Below, piece after piece: positions 35,483-44,831 of a DNA stretch of 64,000 nt. A program made the position numbers and the translations under genes. The stretch comes from an uncultured Granulosicoccaceae bacterium (lineage in GTDB: Bacteria; Pseudomonadota; Gammaproteobacteria; Granulosicoccales; Granulosicoccaceae), in contig CALISD010000060.1 of NCBI GenBank assembly GCA_938041955.1, positions 1 through 64,000 on the forward strand, given 5' to 3'. Under the pieces are notes generated by a model. That model was not told where the DNA came from. It was given only the letters and a program-made list of their open reading frames with translations, and made no database searches. The stretch's first letter is position 1, and every line of letters begins with the position of its first letter.

Positions 35483-36553
35483 ATGAAACGCATTCTACCT
35501 GCCATCGTTGCCACTCTCGCTTTGAGTGCTGCAAACCTGGCTTCAGCTGAAACGCTACGTCTGCTTACCTGGGGATCGTACGCGCCTGATAACATTATCA
35601 AAATGTTTGAAGAAAAGTACCCGGACATTGAAGTCGAAGTAACCTTTTCAAACAATGAGGAAATGATCGCCAAGCTTCGCGCAACAGGTGGTGCAGGATT
35701 TGATCTGGCGCAGCCGAGTCACGATAGAATTTACGCAGCACAGCTTGAATATGACATTTACAAGCCACTCGATCTATCGAAAATCGATATGTCCAACATG
35801 GAAGCCAAGCTGCTGGACGGAGTGAAAGAAAACACCACGATTGACGGCGGAGTGTATGCAGTTCCGCACCAGTGGGGAACTTCAGGGCTGATGGCTGACA
35901 AATCCAAAGCGCCTGATTTTAGCGGCTGGGATGATCTATGCAATGCCCAATACAAAGGCAAAACCTCCATGCGTTTGAAACGTACCATTTTGTTAGGTAC
36001 AGCCTTCTCTATGGGTGAAGATCCATTTGCCGCCTACAGCGATCTCGATAAATATCAGGGCATTCTGGATAAGGTGGCTGACAAACTGATTTCATGTAAA
36101 GAAAACGTCAAAGCCTACTGGAAAGGTGGTGATGATCTGCAAGCGATGATGCTCTCCGGAGAAATAGTTGCCTCTGAAACATGGGATTCAACAGCGTATA
36201 AACTGTTTGCCGAAAACGAGAACATTGTCTTCATACCACCCAGCACTGGCGCACTGGCATGGATAGATACCTTTGCATTGCCTCGTAAAGGCAAGGCTGA
36301 TGATGCAGCATACAAATGGATAAATTTTGTCATGCAGCCTGAGATGGTGAAGCTCATGTCTGCCAGTACCGGTGCTATGGCGGCTGTAAAGGGCGCAAAA
36401 GATCTGTTGCCTGATGACAAAAAAGCGGCCGTCAACGCAGCCTTTTCTGATGAAGATGTTCAGAACCTGAAGTTCTTTGCCAACATTCCACCAGGAGTTG
36501 AAGATATGGAAGGTAAGACGCTTGAGAAAATCAAAGCCGCCACTGGCGGTTAG
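35483..36553 (+). CDS. Polyamine ABC transporter substrate-binding protein (PotD/PotF-like)
   Basis: A 356-residue periplasmic spermidine/putrescine-binding protein of ABC import type. A Sec signal peptide (about 22 residues, ending NLASAE) precedes the typical opening LRLLTWGSYAPDNIIKMFEEKYP. The family segments FDLAQPSHDRIYAAQ (about 72-86) and VPHQWGTSGLMADK (about 128-141) line the binding cleft; acidic residues there would hold the polyamine amines. Excellent Shine-Dalgarno GAGGAAAA. It is the first gene of a D-A-B-C importer set. A hairpin downstream (36574) may reduce read-through to the ATPase gene, giving excess binding protein, a common arrangement. Exact ligand (putrescine, spermidine or a related amine) cannot be told. 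Confidence 0.9.
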   Translation: MKRILPAIVATLALSAANLASAETLRLLTWGSYAPDNIIKMFEEKYPDIEVEVTFSNNEEMIAKLRATGGAGFDLAQPSHDRIYAAQLEYDIYKPLDLSKIDMSNMEAKLLDGVKENTTIDGGVYAVPHQWGTSGLMADKSKAPDFSGWDDLCNAQYKGKTSMRLKRTILLGTAFSMGEDPFAAYSDLDKYQGILDKVADKLISCKENVKAYWKGGDDLQAMMLSGEIVASETWDSTAYKLFAENENIVFIPPSTGALAWIDTFALPRKGKADDAAYKWINFVMQPEMVKLMSASTGAMAAVKGAKDLLPDDKKAAVNAAFSDEDVQNLKFFANIPPGVEDMEGKTLEKIKAATGG

Positions 36554-36573
36554 TGAGTAGCAGCAAACTTATG

Positions 36574-36606
36574 GCCAGTCATCAATTATTCGATGGCTGG
36601 TCATTT
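36574..36606 (+). terminator. Intergenic hairpin between binding protein and ATPase genes
   Basis: A 9-bp stem pairs CCAGTCATC with GATGGCTGG (one G-U pair) and is followed by TCATTTCTT. Its position, just after the substrate-binding gene and before the ATPase gene, suggests partial termination or 3' mRNA protection. Confidence 0.58.
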
Positions 36607-36659
36607 CTTGTAGCAGTTTCTTAAACTGAGCTGTCACGAATTAACCAGAACAATTGCCA

Positions 36660-37769
36660 ATGAATACGAGCACCTCTGTGCCCGATCTGGAGTGTCACCA
36701 GATTTCCAAAAACTTTGGAAGCGTGCAAGCGGTGGATCAGGTCTCTTTTGATATACCACCGGGCTCATTCTTTTCGATACTCGGGCCATCCGGCTGCGGC
36801 AAGACCACGTTGATGAGAATGATTGCGGGGTTTGAATCGCCAAGCAATGGGGATATCCGTATCAAAGGCCAGTCTGTCCTGGGCACTCCACCAAATAAGC
36901 GCAACGTAAAAATGGTGTTTCAGCACCTGGCGCTTTTTCCGATGATGAATGTCTATGACAACATTGCCTACGGGTTGCGCTGTAATGGAGTTAAGCGCGC
37001 TGATATAGATCGCAAGGTAGGTGATGTGCTTGAACGCGTCGCATTGCCTGATTTAGCAAAGCGGGAAATTCATCAACTCTCTGGCGGCCAGAAACAGCGT
37101 ATTGCCATAGCACGTTGCATGGTACTTGACCCTGATGTGCTGCTGCTGGACGAGCCATTGGGCGCACTCGATTTGAAGTTGCGAGAGGCGATGAAAATTG
37201 AGCTTAAATTACTTCAGCATCAATTTAATACCACATTTGTATACATCACCCACGATCAATCCGAAGCACTGGTGATGTCTGATCATGTCGCCGTGATGAA
37301 CGAGGGCCGCTTCGAACAAATCGGTACACCTCAAACGCTTTATCACAAACCCGCGACGTCGTTTGTGGCGGGTTTTGTCGGTGAGAGCAACCAATGGCGA
37401 GGCACGGTGGTCGACAGCACTACCGATTCAATCTCGGTTGATGTGGGTACCGGTTTTAAAGCAATCGCGACACCGCCGCCGGGTGCAGGTCTCGCATCCG
37501 GCAGCGCAGTTACTGTATTTGTCCGCCCTGAGCATATTAGTGTAGATAGAGCGCACCATGCAGCAGCGGATGCCAGCGCTAAAACCAATGAACTGAGTGG
37601 CACGATTGACAGCTTATTGTTTAACGGCGCGAACAGCCGGGTGTTGGTGCGAGACCTCACTGGTGAGCTGATAGAAGCGGATATCACTCTGACCGGTGGC
37701 CTTGACGATCCAAAGCCTGGTGAGTCGGTGCGTTTAAGCTGGCATGCGGCGAGTGCCTTATGTTTCTAG
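36660..37769 (+). CDS. potA: Polyamine ABC transporter ATP-binding protein (PotA-like)
   Basis: A 369-residue cytosolic ATPase subunit. I start at ATG 36660, not at the TTG two codons upstream. Walker A is GPSGCGKTT (about 43-51), the Q-loop is MVFQHLALFPMM, the ABC signature LSGGQKQRIA (about 140-149), Walker B VLLLDEPLGALD (about 161-172), and the switch His lies in YITHDQSEA. The C-terminal about 130 residues form a TOBE domain (FVRPEHISVDRA), the PotA/MalK arrangement. It feeds the two permeases encoded directly downstream; together they import a polyamine. Confidence 0.92.
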   Translation: MNTSTSVPDLECHQISKNFGSVQAVDQVSFDIPPGSFFSILGPSGCGKTTLMRMIAGFESPSNGDIRIKGQSVLGTPPNKRNVKMVFQHLALFPMMNVYDNIAYGLRCNGVKRADIDRKVGDVLERVALPDLAKREIHQLSGGQKQRIAIARCMVLDPDVLLLDEPLGALDLKLREAMKIELKLLQHQFNTTFVYITHDQSEALVMSDHVAVMNEGRFEQIGTPQTLYHKPATSFVAGFVGESNQWRGTVVDSTTDSISVDVGTGFKAIATPPPGAGLASGSAVTVFVRPEHISVDRAHHAAADASAKTNELSGTIDSLLFNGANSRVLVRDLTGELIEADITLTGGLDDPKPGESVRLSWHAASALCF

Positions 37770-37792
37770 AAGACGGTGTTGCAGTGTAGACA

Positions 37793-38659
37793 ATGACATC
37801 TGACGCCAAAAAACTCAGCCTGTTATTGCTTTTTATTCCGTTCGCGTTGTGGATAGCGCTGCTTATTGTCTTGCCACATATCGGCATGTTTGAGCTCTCG
37901 TTGAAAGAGAAAATAGCACCGCGCGTGTATGAATACAGTCTCGCGAATTACAAAAACTTTGTCACCGAACCCATCTATTGGAATACTTTGCTTCGCACCG
38001 GCGGGGTTTCGCTGCTGGTGACGTTTCTGGCATTGTTAATAGGCTTTCCGGTGGCCTACTACATTGCCAAAGTTGCCGGTAAGCGCAGCAAAGGTGCTCT
38101 GTTTTTGCTCTGTCTAATACCGTTGTGGGTCAGTGATTTGATTCGTGCATTCGGCTGGATATTGCTACTACGGGAAACCGGTGTGATCTCCACCGCGCTG
38201 CAGGCCAGTGGCCTTATCGATGGTCCAATCGAGTTTCTCTATAATGATGCAACTGTTGTGATGGGGTTGGTGTATACCGTTGTGTTATTCATGATCGTGC
38301 CTCTGGTATCTACACTGGATGGCATGGATAACGAAATGATTGAGGCGGGCTACAACCTGGGCGGCAATGGCTTTACAGTGTTGCGTCGCATCATTATTCC
38401 TTATGCCATGCCGGGTATTGTGGCGGGATGCATCGTGGTTTTTATGCTCAGCGCGGGTAGCTATTTAACACCGATTTTACTGGGCGGGAAAAATTCCAGT
38501 TGGTTTACCGAGCAAATCTATGATCAATTTATTACCCGATACAACTGGGAATCTGGCGCCGCATTTGGTTTTGTGCTCCTGATATTTACCTCTTTCGTGG
38601 TCTGGTTGGGCTTGAAATTATCTGGCCAGACGCTTTCCAGCACGGTGGCAAAAAGCTGA
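37793..38659 (+). CDS. potB: Polyamine ABC transporter permease (PotB-like)
   Basis: A 288-residue inner-membrane permease of the BPD_transp_1 family. About six helices are visible, from LLLLFIPFALWIALLIVLP to the last near 260-280. The EAA loop that contacts the ATPase is at MIEAGYNLGGNGFTVLRRI (about 180-200). It follows the ATPase gene by 23 bp and overlaps the next permease gene by the TGATG junction, so they are cotranscribed and translationally coupled. Usual PotB length. Confidence 0.9.
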   Translation: MTSDAKKLSLLLLFIPFALWIALLIVLPHIGMFELSLKEKIAPRVYEYSLANYKNFVTEPIYWNTLLRTGGVSLLVTFLALLIGFPVAYYIAKVAGKRSKGALFLLCLIPLWVSDLIRAFGWILLLRETGVISTALQASGLIDGPIEFLYNDATVVMGLVYTVVLFMIVPLVSTLDGMDNEMIEAGYNLGGNGFTVLRRIIIPYAMPGIVAGCIVVFMLSAGSYLTPILLGGKNSSWFTEQIYDQFITRYNWESGAAFGFVLLIFTSFVVWLGLKLSGQTLSSTVAKS

Positions 38660-39522
38660 TGGGTCAAGCCGTTCAGCAACCGATACTTCGCAACGGCTAC
38701 CGTTTATACATGCTGCTGTTCTTTGTATTTTTGGCAGCCCCGCTTGTGGCTGCAGGCGTGTTCGCGTTTAATGATTCGATGTTCCCGTCATTACCGTGGC
38801 GTGGTTTTACACTGGATTGGTTTTTCAGCGATGTTGATCCAAAGATCGGTATGTTTCATGATCGACGGCTGTTGAGAGGGCTGTACTACTCTTTTGTAAT
38901 TGGTTCAATGGTGGCGGCTTTATCTGTTTTTGTGGGTACCTGCAATGCGTTCCTGTTTGTTCGTTACGACTTCCGTGGTAAGAATTTCTTTTATATATTA
39001 ATGATATTGCCACTGGTGATACCGGGCGTCATCCTGGGTATTTCAATACTCGCGATGGCCAGTAATCTTGCCAATGGAGTTGAGAGGAGTTTTGGTATCG
39101 AGCTGGAATTGCTGCGCCCTGGTATCTTTCTGGTGGTGCTGGGTCAGTTTTCGTTTATTACCACTATCAGCTCATTGATCATTACCGCCAGGCTGAAAAA
39201 GTTTGACAGCTCCATGGAAGAGGCTGCCTACAACCTGGGCGCGAGTCGGGCTCGTGTGCTGCGGACGGTGACTTTGCCCTTTTTACGACCCGCCATGATT
39301 GCCGCTGCCATAGTTGCGTTTCTGGTGTCGTTCGAGAATTTTAATACCACGCTTTTTCTGGTAGGTTCGGAGGCACCTTTAACTATCACCATGTACGATC
39401 GAATGGTTAAAGTGGGTTCTACGCCGGTGCTGAATGCAGTATCTTTCTTTTTAATGCTTGGCTCTGCCTTGCTGGCGTTGGTATCAGTGTTGATACAGCG
39501 TGACAAGTCAGATCAAAGTTAA
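38659..39522 (+). CDS. potC: Polyamine ABC transporter permease (PotC-like)
   Basis: A 287-residue inner-membrane permease, second half of the importer channel. Helices run from LYMLLFFVFLAAPLVAAGVFAF to the C-terminus. The EAA loop is SSMEEAAYNLGASRARVLRTV (about 183-203). Its start overlaps the stop of the PotB-like gene by one base. This closes the D-A-B-C set; the next gene is PhoX, 283 bp downstream, and is not obviously part of the operon. Confidence 0.9.
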   Translation: MGQAVQQPILRNGYRLYMLLFFVFLAAPLVAAGVFAFNDSMFPSLPWRGFTLDWFFSDVDPKIGMFHDRRLLRGLYYSFVIGSMVAALSVFVGTCNAFLFVRYDFRGKNFFYILMILPLVIPGVILGISILAMASNLANGVERSFGIELELLRPGIFLVVLGQFSFITTISSLIITARLKKFDSSMEEAAYNLGASRARVLRTVTLPFLRPAMIAAAIVAFLVSFENFNTTLFLVGSEAPLTITMYDRMVKVGSTPVLNAVSFFLMLGSALLALVSVLIQRDKSDQS

Positions 39523-39805
39523 CAGCTTAGGATGCAAAAGGAGGAGCTGAATTCAACATTCGACTGTTTTTACGGTCTTTGGTAACTTTTCAGGGTGGGC
39601 CGGACGTGCTTTTTAATAATGGGGTAGAAGTTCACGCGCAACATGTATCTGCGTTTGCGCACGAACGACAACGCTAATTAACATAACAGGTACAGCTTGA
39701 ACGTTTACCGGTATTGATAACTAAAAAAGTAACAGGTTATAGTTTTTCCCCGCATTATGCGCAGACATCCTTAACGGGTGTATAAATTTATAGATGGAGA
39801 ACATT

Positions 39806-41695
39806 ATGAAGAACCTAGACGATCTTTCCTTTGACGATTTTGATGAAGCGATAAATCCGCGGCCTGAAGAGTGCGATTTTGATCGGATCATGGATGCCGC
39901 TTTGTCACGGCGTGATCTGTTTAAAGGGGTTATTGCGTTTGGTGGTGTCGCTGCGTTTGGCAACACGTTGATGTCATCACCGGCGACTGCGGCACCGAAC
40001 CGCTTTGCGTTTGATGCTATTGGCATCAACACAGAAGATACGCTGAATGTACCTCCTGGCTACAACTCACAGGTAGTCGTGCGTTGGGGTGATCCCCTTT
40101 GGTCCGATGCGCCTGAATTTGATCACGCAACACGTGGTACTGGTGCAAGCCAGGCCAAAGCGATGGGTGACAATAACGACGGCATGGAAGTGTATGCACA
40201 TGGTGATAAGACCGTGCTGATTGCCAATAACGAATATTGTAATCGCTCAATAATTTGGGGTAATCGTGAGGAAGGCAAAGCGGATGGCGCGGATGACTAC
40301 CTTAAAGGTATGAACGCACATGGGTTAACTGCTGTTGAGTTAGTTGAGAATGACGGCGAATGGTCAATTGTTAAAGACAGTCCTTACAACCGCCGATTCA
40401 CACCAGATGTTGCGATGGAAATTACCGGTCCTGCTGCTGGTCATGATTTGATGAAAACCAATGCAGATCCCGAGGGCAAAGTGGTGCTTGGAACCTTTAA
40501 TAACTGTGGTAATGGTTCTACTCCCTGGGGGACATATCTTGCCTGTGAAGAAAACTTCAACGGTTACTTCGCGACCGAAGATCAAGAGCATGAAGTCTCT
40601 GCTGAAATGAAGCGCTATGGTGTGACGCCTAAAGGGCGAGGTTATGGGTGGGATCAAATTGATGATCGCTTCGATGTTGTAAAAGATCCAAACGAAGCAA
40701 ATCGTCATGGCTACGTTACTGAGGTTAATGCGCTTGATCCGAACAGCACGCCGAAAAAACGCACTGCACTTGGTCGCTTCAAGCATGAGAATGCAGAGGT
40801 GGTAGTTAACGGTGATGGCCATATTGTGGTTTACATGGGCGACGACGAGCGTGGCGAGTTTCTTTATCGCTTTGTGTCAAATGGTGTTTATGCCCCTGGT
40901 GGCGAGACAGACAGCCTTCTCGAAGATGGCAAGCTCTACGTCGCGAAGTTCAGTGATGATGCAACAGGACAATGGCTTGAGTTAACACCTGAGTCCACTG
41001 GCATGGCAAGCATGGCGGAAGTGTGCATACACACCAGAATCGCAGCGTCTGCCGTGGGTGCAACCACCATGGACCGACCTGAGTGGGTGAGTGCCAATCC
41101 GAAAGCAGCTGAAGTGTACTGTTGCCTCACCAATAACAAAAACCGCGGTGTTAAAACCAATGCCGGTGGCGATGAGACTCCCGTCGGAGGGCCTAACCCG
41201 CGTGAGGCAAACAAGTACGGTCAAATTGTTCGATGGCGACCGACTGATGCTGATCACACCAGTGATACCTTCGCATGGGATCTGTATGTGCTGGCGGGTA
41301 ATCCTTCCGTGCACGCTGAAGGGCTCGAAGGAGGTTCTGATAACGTCAATGAGGGCAACATGTTCAACTCGCCTGATGGATTGAAGTTTGACTCAAACGG
41401 TCTGCTTTGGATTCAGACCGATGGCAACTACTCCAATGAAAAAGATTTTGCCGGTCAAGGCAATAATCAGATGCTTGCCGGTGACCCGGCTACCGGAGAA
41501 ATCAGACGGTTTCTGACAGGGCCAAAACAATGTGAGATTACCGGTCTGACGTGGAGTCCGGACAAGCGCACTATGTTCGTAGGTGTCCAACACCCGGGTG
41601 AGCGTGGCGAGGGCAACTGGCCGGACGGTGGGGATTCCGCACCACGCTCTGCGATCGTTGCAGTTCGTCGTGACGACGGCGGGCTTGTTGGTTAG
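39806..41695 (+). CDS. phoX: PhoX-family phosphatase, Tat-exported
   Basis: A 629-residue PhoX-like alkaline phosphatase (DUF839) that hydrolyses phosphate esters outside the cytosol, dependent on Fe and Ca in characterised relatives. I start at the second ATG (39806), which has the Shine-Dalgarno TGGAGAA; a start at 39794 adds four residues. A twin-arginine signal SRRDLFKGVIAFGG (about residues 34-47) lies after an unusually long N-terminal stretch. Family motifs are ANNEYCNRSIIW (about 128), WGTYLACEENFNGYF (about 245), FKHENAEVV (about 320) and GDDERGEFLYRF (about 345). PhoX is common in marine bacteria for phosphate scavenging. The Tat motif lacks a strong hydrophobic tail but is clear. 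Confidence 0.87.
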   Translation: MKNLDDLSFDDFDEAINPRPEECDFDRIMDAALSRRDLFKGVIAFGGVAAFGNTLMSSPATAAPNRFAFDAIGINTEDTLNVPPGYNSQVVVRWGDPLWSDAPEFDHATRGTGASQAKAMGDNNDGMEVYAHGDKTVLIANNEYCNRSIIWGNREEGKADGADDYLKGMNAHGLTAVELVENDGEWSIVKDSPYNRRFTPDVAMEITGPAAGHDLMKTNADPEGKVVLGTFNNCGNGSTPWGTYLACEENFNGYFATEDQEHEVSAEMKRYGVTPKGRGYGWDQIDDRFDVVKDPNEANRHGYVTEVNALDPNSTPKKRTALGRFKHENAEVVVNGDGHIVVYMGDDERGEFLYRFVSNGVYAPGGETDSLLEDGKLYVAKFSDDATGQWLELTPESTGMASMAEVCIHTRIAASAVGATTMDRPEWVSANPKAAEVYCCLTNNKNRGVKTNAGGDETPVGGPNPREANKYGQIVRWRPTDADHTSDTFAWDLYVLAGNPSVHAEGLEGGSDNVNEGNMFNSPDGLKFDSNGLLWIQTDGNYSNEKDFAGQGNNQMLAGDPATGEIRRFLTGPKQCEITGLTWSPDKRTMFVGVQHPGERGEGNWPDGGDSAPRSAIVAVRRDDGGLVG

Positions 41696-41912
41696 TTAAT
41701 GGCTGGGGCGGTGTACTTGTTAATTGGCGGCTTCTTTACGAAGGAGTCGTCGATGATTCGATGGGTATGCTGCCCTGAACCATTTTCCTCAACGCGATCA
41801 GGCTTCGCAGTGTATTGACTGGCTGATTCCACGCCAAGATTGAAGTGCGGGTATAAGTGCTTAGTGTGTTCTAAGCGAAGGCACGAGTAAGAGTTTTAAG
41901 GGGGTGTGAGCT

Positions 41913-42341
41913 ATGAGGTTGGTGTGTTTAGCTATGCTTGTGATCATGTCTCAATGGTCGCTGGCTGATGGCACCAGTGATGAAGACGAGTATGATGCTG
42001 AGCTGGATGATGTGAGAGAAATGATTGAGTCATCGCGCTATGAGCAAGCGATTGAGGTGCTTGGTATTCTGGTTAAGCAGGAGAGTGGCAGTGCAGATGC
42101 GTGGAACTTACTCGGTTACTCACACAGAAAGCGCGGTAACTTTGAAGAGGCAGCGCATTCCTACCGACAGGCGTTGCTTCACAATCCTGAGCACAAGGGC
42201 GCATTGGAGTATCAGGGTGAGTTGTTTCTTGCGTTGAATGACCTGGCTAGCGCCAGGGATAATCTGAATATGCTTCGTGAGCTTTGTCCGACGGGCTGTG
42301 AGGAATTGGCGGATCTTGAAAAAGCACTGGCAGATCACTAG
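41913..42341 (+). CDS. Exported TPR-repeat protein
   Basis: A 142-residue protein with a Sec signal peptide (about 19 residues, ending SLADG), then an acidic segment (DEDEYDAELDD) and about two to three tetratricopeptide repeats: YEQAIEVLGILVKQ, ADAWNLLGYSHRKRGNFEEAAHSYRQALLHNP and ALEYQGELFLALNDLASARDNL. Two cysteines near the end (CPTGC) may form a disulfide. TPR modules bind partner proteins, so it could help assemble or hold an envelope complex. The preceding gene is PhoX, 217 bp upstream. Start ATG with AAGGGGGTG nearby. Confidence 0.8.
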   Translation: MRLVCLAMLVIMSQWSLADGTSDEDEYDAELDDVREMIESSRYEQAIEVLGILVKQESGSADAWNLLGYSHRKRGNFEEAAHSYRQALLHNPEHKGALEYQGELFLALNDLASARDNLNMLRELCPTGCEELADLEKALADH

Positions 42342-42486
42342 TCAGCGATTTCTCCCGGCTAGCGGACGTTTTGGATTGAGATATCGATGCTTGTTGTATC
42401 AATAGATTTTGTTTGCAGATCACAGCAGCCGTCGTCGAGCAATCCGATGGCTTGTTGTAGATCGATGAAAGAGACTTGAGCTGTTG

Positions 42487-42981
42487 ATGAAGGTTTCGCT
42501 AAAAGCAGCAGATAGTCATGAGTATGTTTCAAACCTGTTTCAATACTACATTTATGATTTGTCAGAATGTATGGGATGGCCACCGAATGACGACGGCTGT
42601 TTTTTCGTTGATGATTCTGTCACCGGTCTTAGTGACTATTGGAATAGACCCGATCATTTTCCTTATTTAATTTTTGTAGACGGTGAGGTTGCTGGCTTTT
42701 CACTCGTTAGGAAATACCCGGGCAATGTAGATGAGTTTGATATGGGGCAGTTTTTCGTGCTGCGGAAATATAAACGAAAAGGTATTGGCCAAAAGGCATT
42801 TGAATTGACTGTTCGGAAGCATCAGGGTAAATGGCTGACGAGAGTACTTCCTGACAACACACAGGCAAAGAAGTTTTGGGAGAAAACAGTTTGTAAGGTA
42901 GCCTGTGGAAATGTAGAAACCACTCGCGAGCAGTATAAAAATCACCCAATGGATTTTATTCGCTATAGCGTTTGGTATTAA
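42487..42981 (+). CDS. GNAT-family N-acetyltransferase
   Basis: A 164-residue cytosolic acyl-CoA-dependent acetyltransferase. I start at ATG 42487; an adjacent TTG lies one codon earlier. The core shows strand-like YLIFVDGEVAGFSLV, then FDMGQFFVLRKYKRKGIGQKAFE, which contains the Q/RxxGxG/A acetyl-CoA loop (KRKGIG, about residue 98), followed by helix TVRKHQGKW. Substrate unknown; nearby genes give no hint. It reads toward a glutathione-transferase gene 24 bp downstream and may be cotranscribed with it. Confidence 0.83.
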   Translation: MKVSLKAADSHEYVSNLFQYYIYDLSECMGWPPNDDGCFFVDDSVTGLSDYWNRPDHFPYLIFVDGEVAGFSLVRKYPGNVDEFDMGQFFVLRKYKRKGIGQKAFELTVRKHQGKWLTRVLPDNTQAKKFWEKTVCKVACGNVETTREQYKNHPMDFIRYSVWY

Positions 42982-43005
42982 ATCGAACTACCAGAGGAAG
43001 CATTC

Positions 43006-43632
43006 TTGAGCATAACCTTATATACCACCGAAGCCAGTATAGGCTGGGTTTCGCATATTGCCCTGGAAGAATCCGGCCTTGAATACAAAGTTGTGCCTTT
43101 GGATTTTTCAACACAACAGCAGGCAAGCCCTGAGTATCTGAAAATTAACCCGAAAGCACGGGTGCCCTCATTGGTGGTTGAGCAAGGAGTTATCACTGAG
43201 ACGCCTGCCATTCTTAACTACCTGGCCCGGATCGCACCAGGTTCATCTATCGCATTGCCGCAGGATCCTTTTGAGCAGTCGATCATTGATTCGTTTAACA
43301 GTTATATTTGTTCAACAGTTCATGTCGCCCATGCCCACAAAATGCGCGGTCATCGTTGGGTTGATGATGAAGCGGCAAAAAAGGCAATTACCGCAAATGT
43401 GCCCAGGACGATGGCAGTGTGTATGGACATGATTGAAGGCGAATTTCTGGTGGGCCCCTGGGTGCACGGAGAATCATTTACGGTCAGTGATCCCTATCTG
43501 TACAGAATATCGTCGTGGCTGGAGGGAGATGGAGTTGATATCAATCAATACCCCAAGATAAAGTCTCATCACGAGGCGATGAATGAGCGGGCGTCAGTTC
43601 AAGCGGTAAAGGCGTTTTTTGCTTCTGTGTAG
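43006..43632 (+). CDS. Glutathione S-transferase
   Basis: A 208-residue soluble GST. It starts at TTG 43006 with a good AGAGGAAG Shine-Dalgarno. The N-terminal thioredoxin-fold domain (about 1-78) opens ITLYTTEASIGWV and carries KINPKARVPSLVVEQGVITETPAILNYL, including the cis-proline (VPS) and the Glu-Thr that bind glutathione. The C-terminal helical domain (about 85-205) has the hydrophobic DPYLYRISSWLEGD segment typical of bacterial beta/zeta-like GSTs. Conjugation substrate unknown. It follows a GNAT gene at 24 bp. Confidence 0.87.
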   Translation: MSITLYTTEASIGWVSHIALEESGLEYKVVPLDFSTQQQASPEYLKINPKARVPSLVVEQGVITETPAILNYLARIAPGSSIALPQDPFEQSIIDSFNSYICSTVHVAHAHKMRGHRWVDDEAAKKAITANVPRTMAVCMDMIEGEFLVGPWVHGESFTVSDPYLYRISSWLEGDGVDINQYPKIKSHHEAMNERASVQAVKAFFASV

Positions 43633-43656
43633 GATTATAGGTTACTGCTTGTGGAG

Positions 43657-43884
43657 CTAACGAGCTGGTAGTTTTAGTGCTGCATCAGCAATAGCACTAC
43701 GGATGCTATTGGGCGCCCAGCTCTGATAGGCTGCATTTACCTTGTCTGCTATCTGTTCGACCGTGCAGGTGTTGACCTTATAGGTGATTGCTGTGACGGT
43801 CCGAATGAATTTGCTGCCTGAATCGCGCCAGTCATTTTTAATACGATGAACTTGAATAGAAAAATCTCCCTGAGTAGAAGGCGT
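43657..43884 (-). pseudogene. Possible truncated gene (75 codons, no start)
   Basis: An open frame that ends at TAG (43657-43659) reads like a folded protein (FSIQVHRIKNDWRDSGSKF, EQIADKVNAAYQSWAP) but has no ATG, GTG or TTG start, and a TAG stop lies just upstream at 43885-43887. Beyond that stop the frame continues for eleven codons back to an ATG. A disrupted gene with a premature stop is the simplest explanation. I cannot name the family. It overlaps the Tat-like peptide frame on plus by 39 bp. Confidence 0.35.
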
Positions 43885-43992
43885 CTAATTGCCGGCGCTG
43901 CGGCATGTAGCGTTACACATTCATTTGCCGGAGTTGTGACAATGTTTCAAAATGAATCAAACCTTATTGTGACGCAGAAAATGCCGGCATAA
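43846..43992 (+). CDS. Small frame with twin-arginine signal sequence
   Basis: A 48-residue frame whose N-terminus is a convincing Tat signal: basic start MNLNRKISLSRRRLIAG, then AAACSVTHSFAG. The remaining about 20 residues (VVTMFQNESNLIVTQKMPA) are too few for a folded enzyme, so this is either a tiny exported peptide or the surviving 5' end of a larger Tat-exported enzyme whose 3' part has been lost. There is no clear Shine-Dalgarno ahead. Confidence 0.32.
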   Translation: MNLNRKISLSRRRLIAGAAACSVTHSFAGVVTMFQNESNLIVTQKMPA

Positions 43993-44278
43993 AAAAATAA
44001 CGTTAAAGAGTTTTGACCACCTCTGCATCGGCGGAGAACTTTCACTTAGACTGTGGTCAGTGTGCTTGGAAGTTTCTCTATCTGAGGTATACGGTGGGCA
44101 AGCAATATTTCACCACGCGCCAAGTCGAAGCAAATCTTGTTTTGACTAACGTGAATGCCATTACGTTTAGTTACAGCTATTCATAGGCAAATGAGGGTAA
44201 TTTTCCGGAAGGTGACAGATCCATTTATGGATCCAATCACCATCCGCCATCAGTCTTTACTATTCATGTCTACGCAGG

Positions 44279-44782
44279 CTATGCGTTTCTATTTAAGGCT
44301 CTGGCCAGCAGAGTCACGGCAACTGCAAGCAGCACCACGTCTTTAAGTAAAAACTGCCCAGGTACCACTGACAGTGCTGGAAAGCCGCCGAGGCTCGCTT
44401 CCCATCCCGGTGCTGTGAACAGAAAACTTAATGTAATAGTGAAGGTAGCGATAGCGCCGATGGCACCGAGAATGGCGGCGGATCTATTGCGTATGCCGAC
44501 TAGTAGCGTAATGGCGGTCGCGATTTCGATTGTACCGATAAGATTGGATGTGCCTTGAACGCTCAGCACCGAATATAGCCAGGATACCAATGGGCTTGAT
44601 GCGACCAGGCCTTCAATCGCCCCGGCCTCGTAAGCAGTAAACTTCATTGCACCAATCCAGAGTAATACCAAGGCTACAGAAAATAGAGTTGCGTGCTCGC
44701 TAAACCTCGACAAGCTTTGAGCGAACGTGTTTTTGGAAGTAGCGGTGGAGGTTGGGTTGATGTGTTGGGTTGTGATGTTCAT
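44279..44782 (-). CDS. DUF417 (YkgB/RclC-like) membrane protein
   Basis: A 167-residue integral membrane protein of the DUF417 family, of which E. coli RclC (YkgB) is a member. I start at ATG 44782, with AGGAAAAC ahead; a longer frame would overlap the glutaredoxin gene. Helices follow the family pattern: LFSVALVLLWIGAMKFTAYEAGAI, then SSPLVSWLY, GTIEIATAITLLVGI and the last ALSVVPGQFLLKDVVLLAVAV. RclC helps E. coli survive reactive chlorine, but its biochemical role is not settled. It is the second gene of a minus-strand pair after a glutaredoxin; an AraC-type regulator is divergent. Confidence 0.85.
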   Translation of the reverse strand: MNITTQHINPTSTATSKNTFAQSLSRFSEHATLFSVALVLLWIGAMKFTAYEAGAIEGLVASSPLVSWLYSVLSVQGTSNLIGTIEIATAITLLVGIRNRSAAILGAIGAIATFTITLSFLFTAPGWEASLGGFPALSVVPGQFLLKDVVLLAVAVTLLARALNRNA

Positions 44783-44831
44783 GAGTTTTCCTGTTTTATG
44801 AGTTTTGATGATGGTTATTGATAAGTAGCGC

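Noticed and set aside
42359-42583. 74-codon minus frame overlapping the start of the GNAT gene
   Set aside because: It has some protein-like content (FIDLQQAIGLLDDG) but no ribosome-binding site and overlaps a well-supported gene on the other strand; it could be a remnant but I cannot support it.
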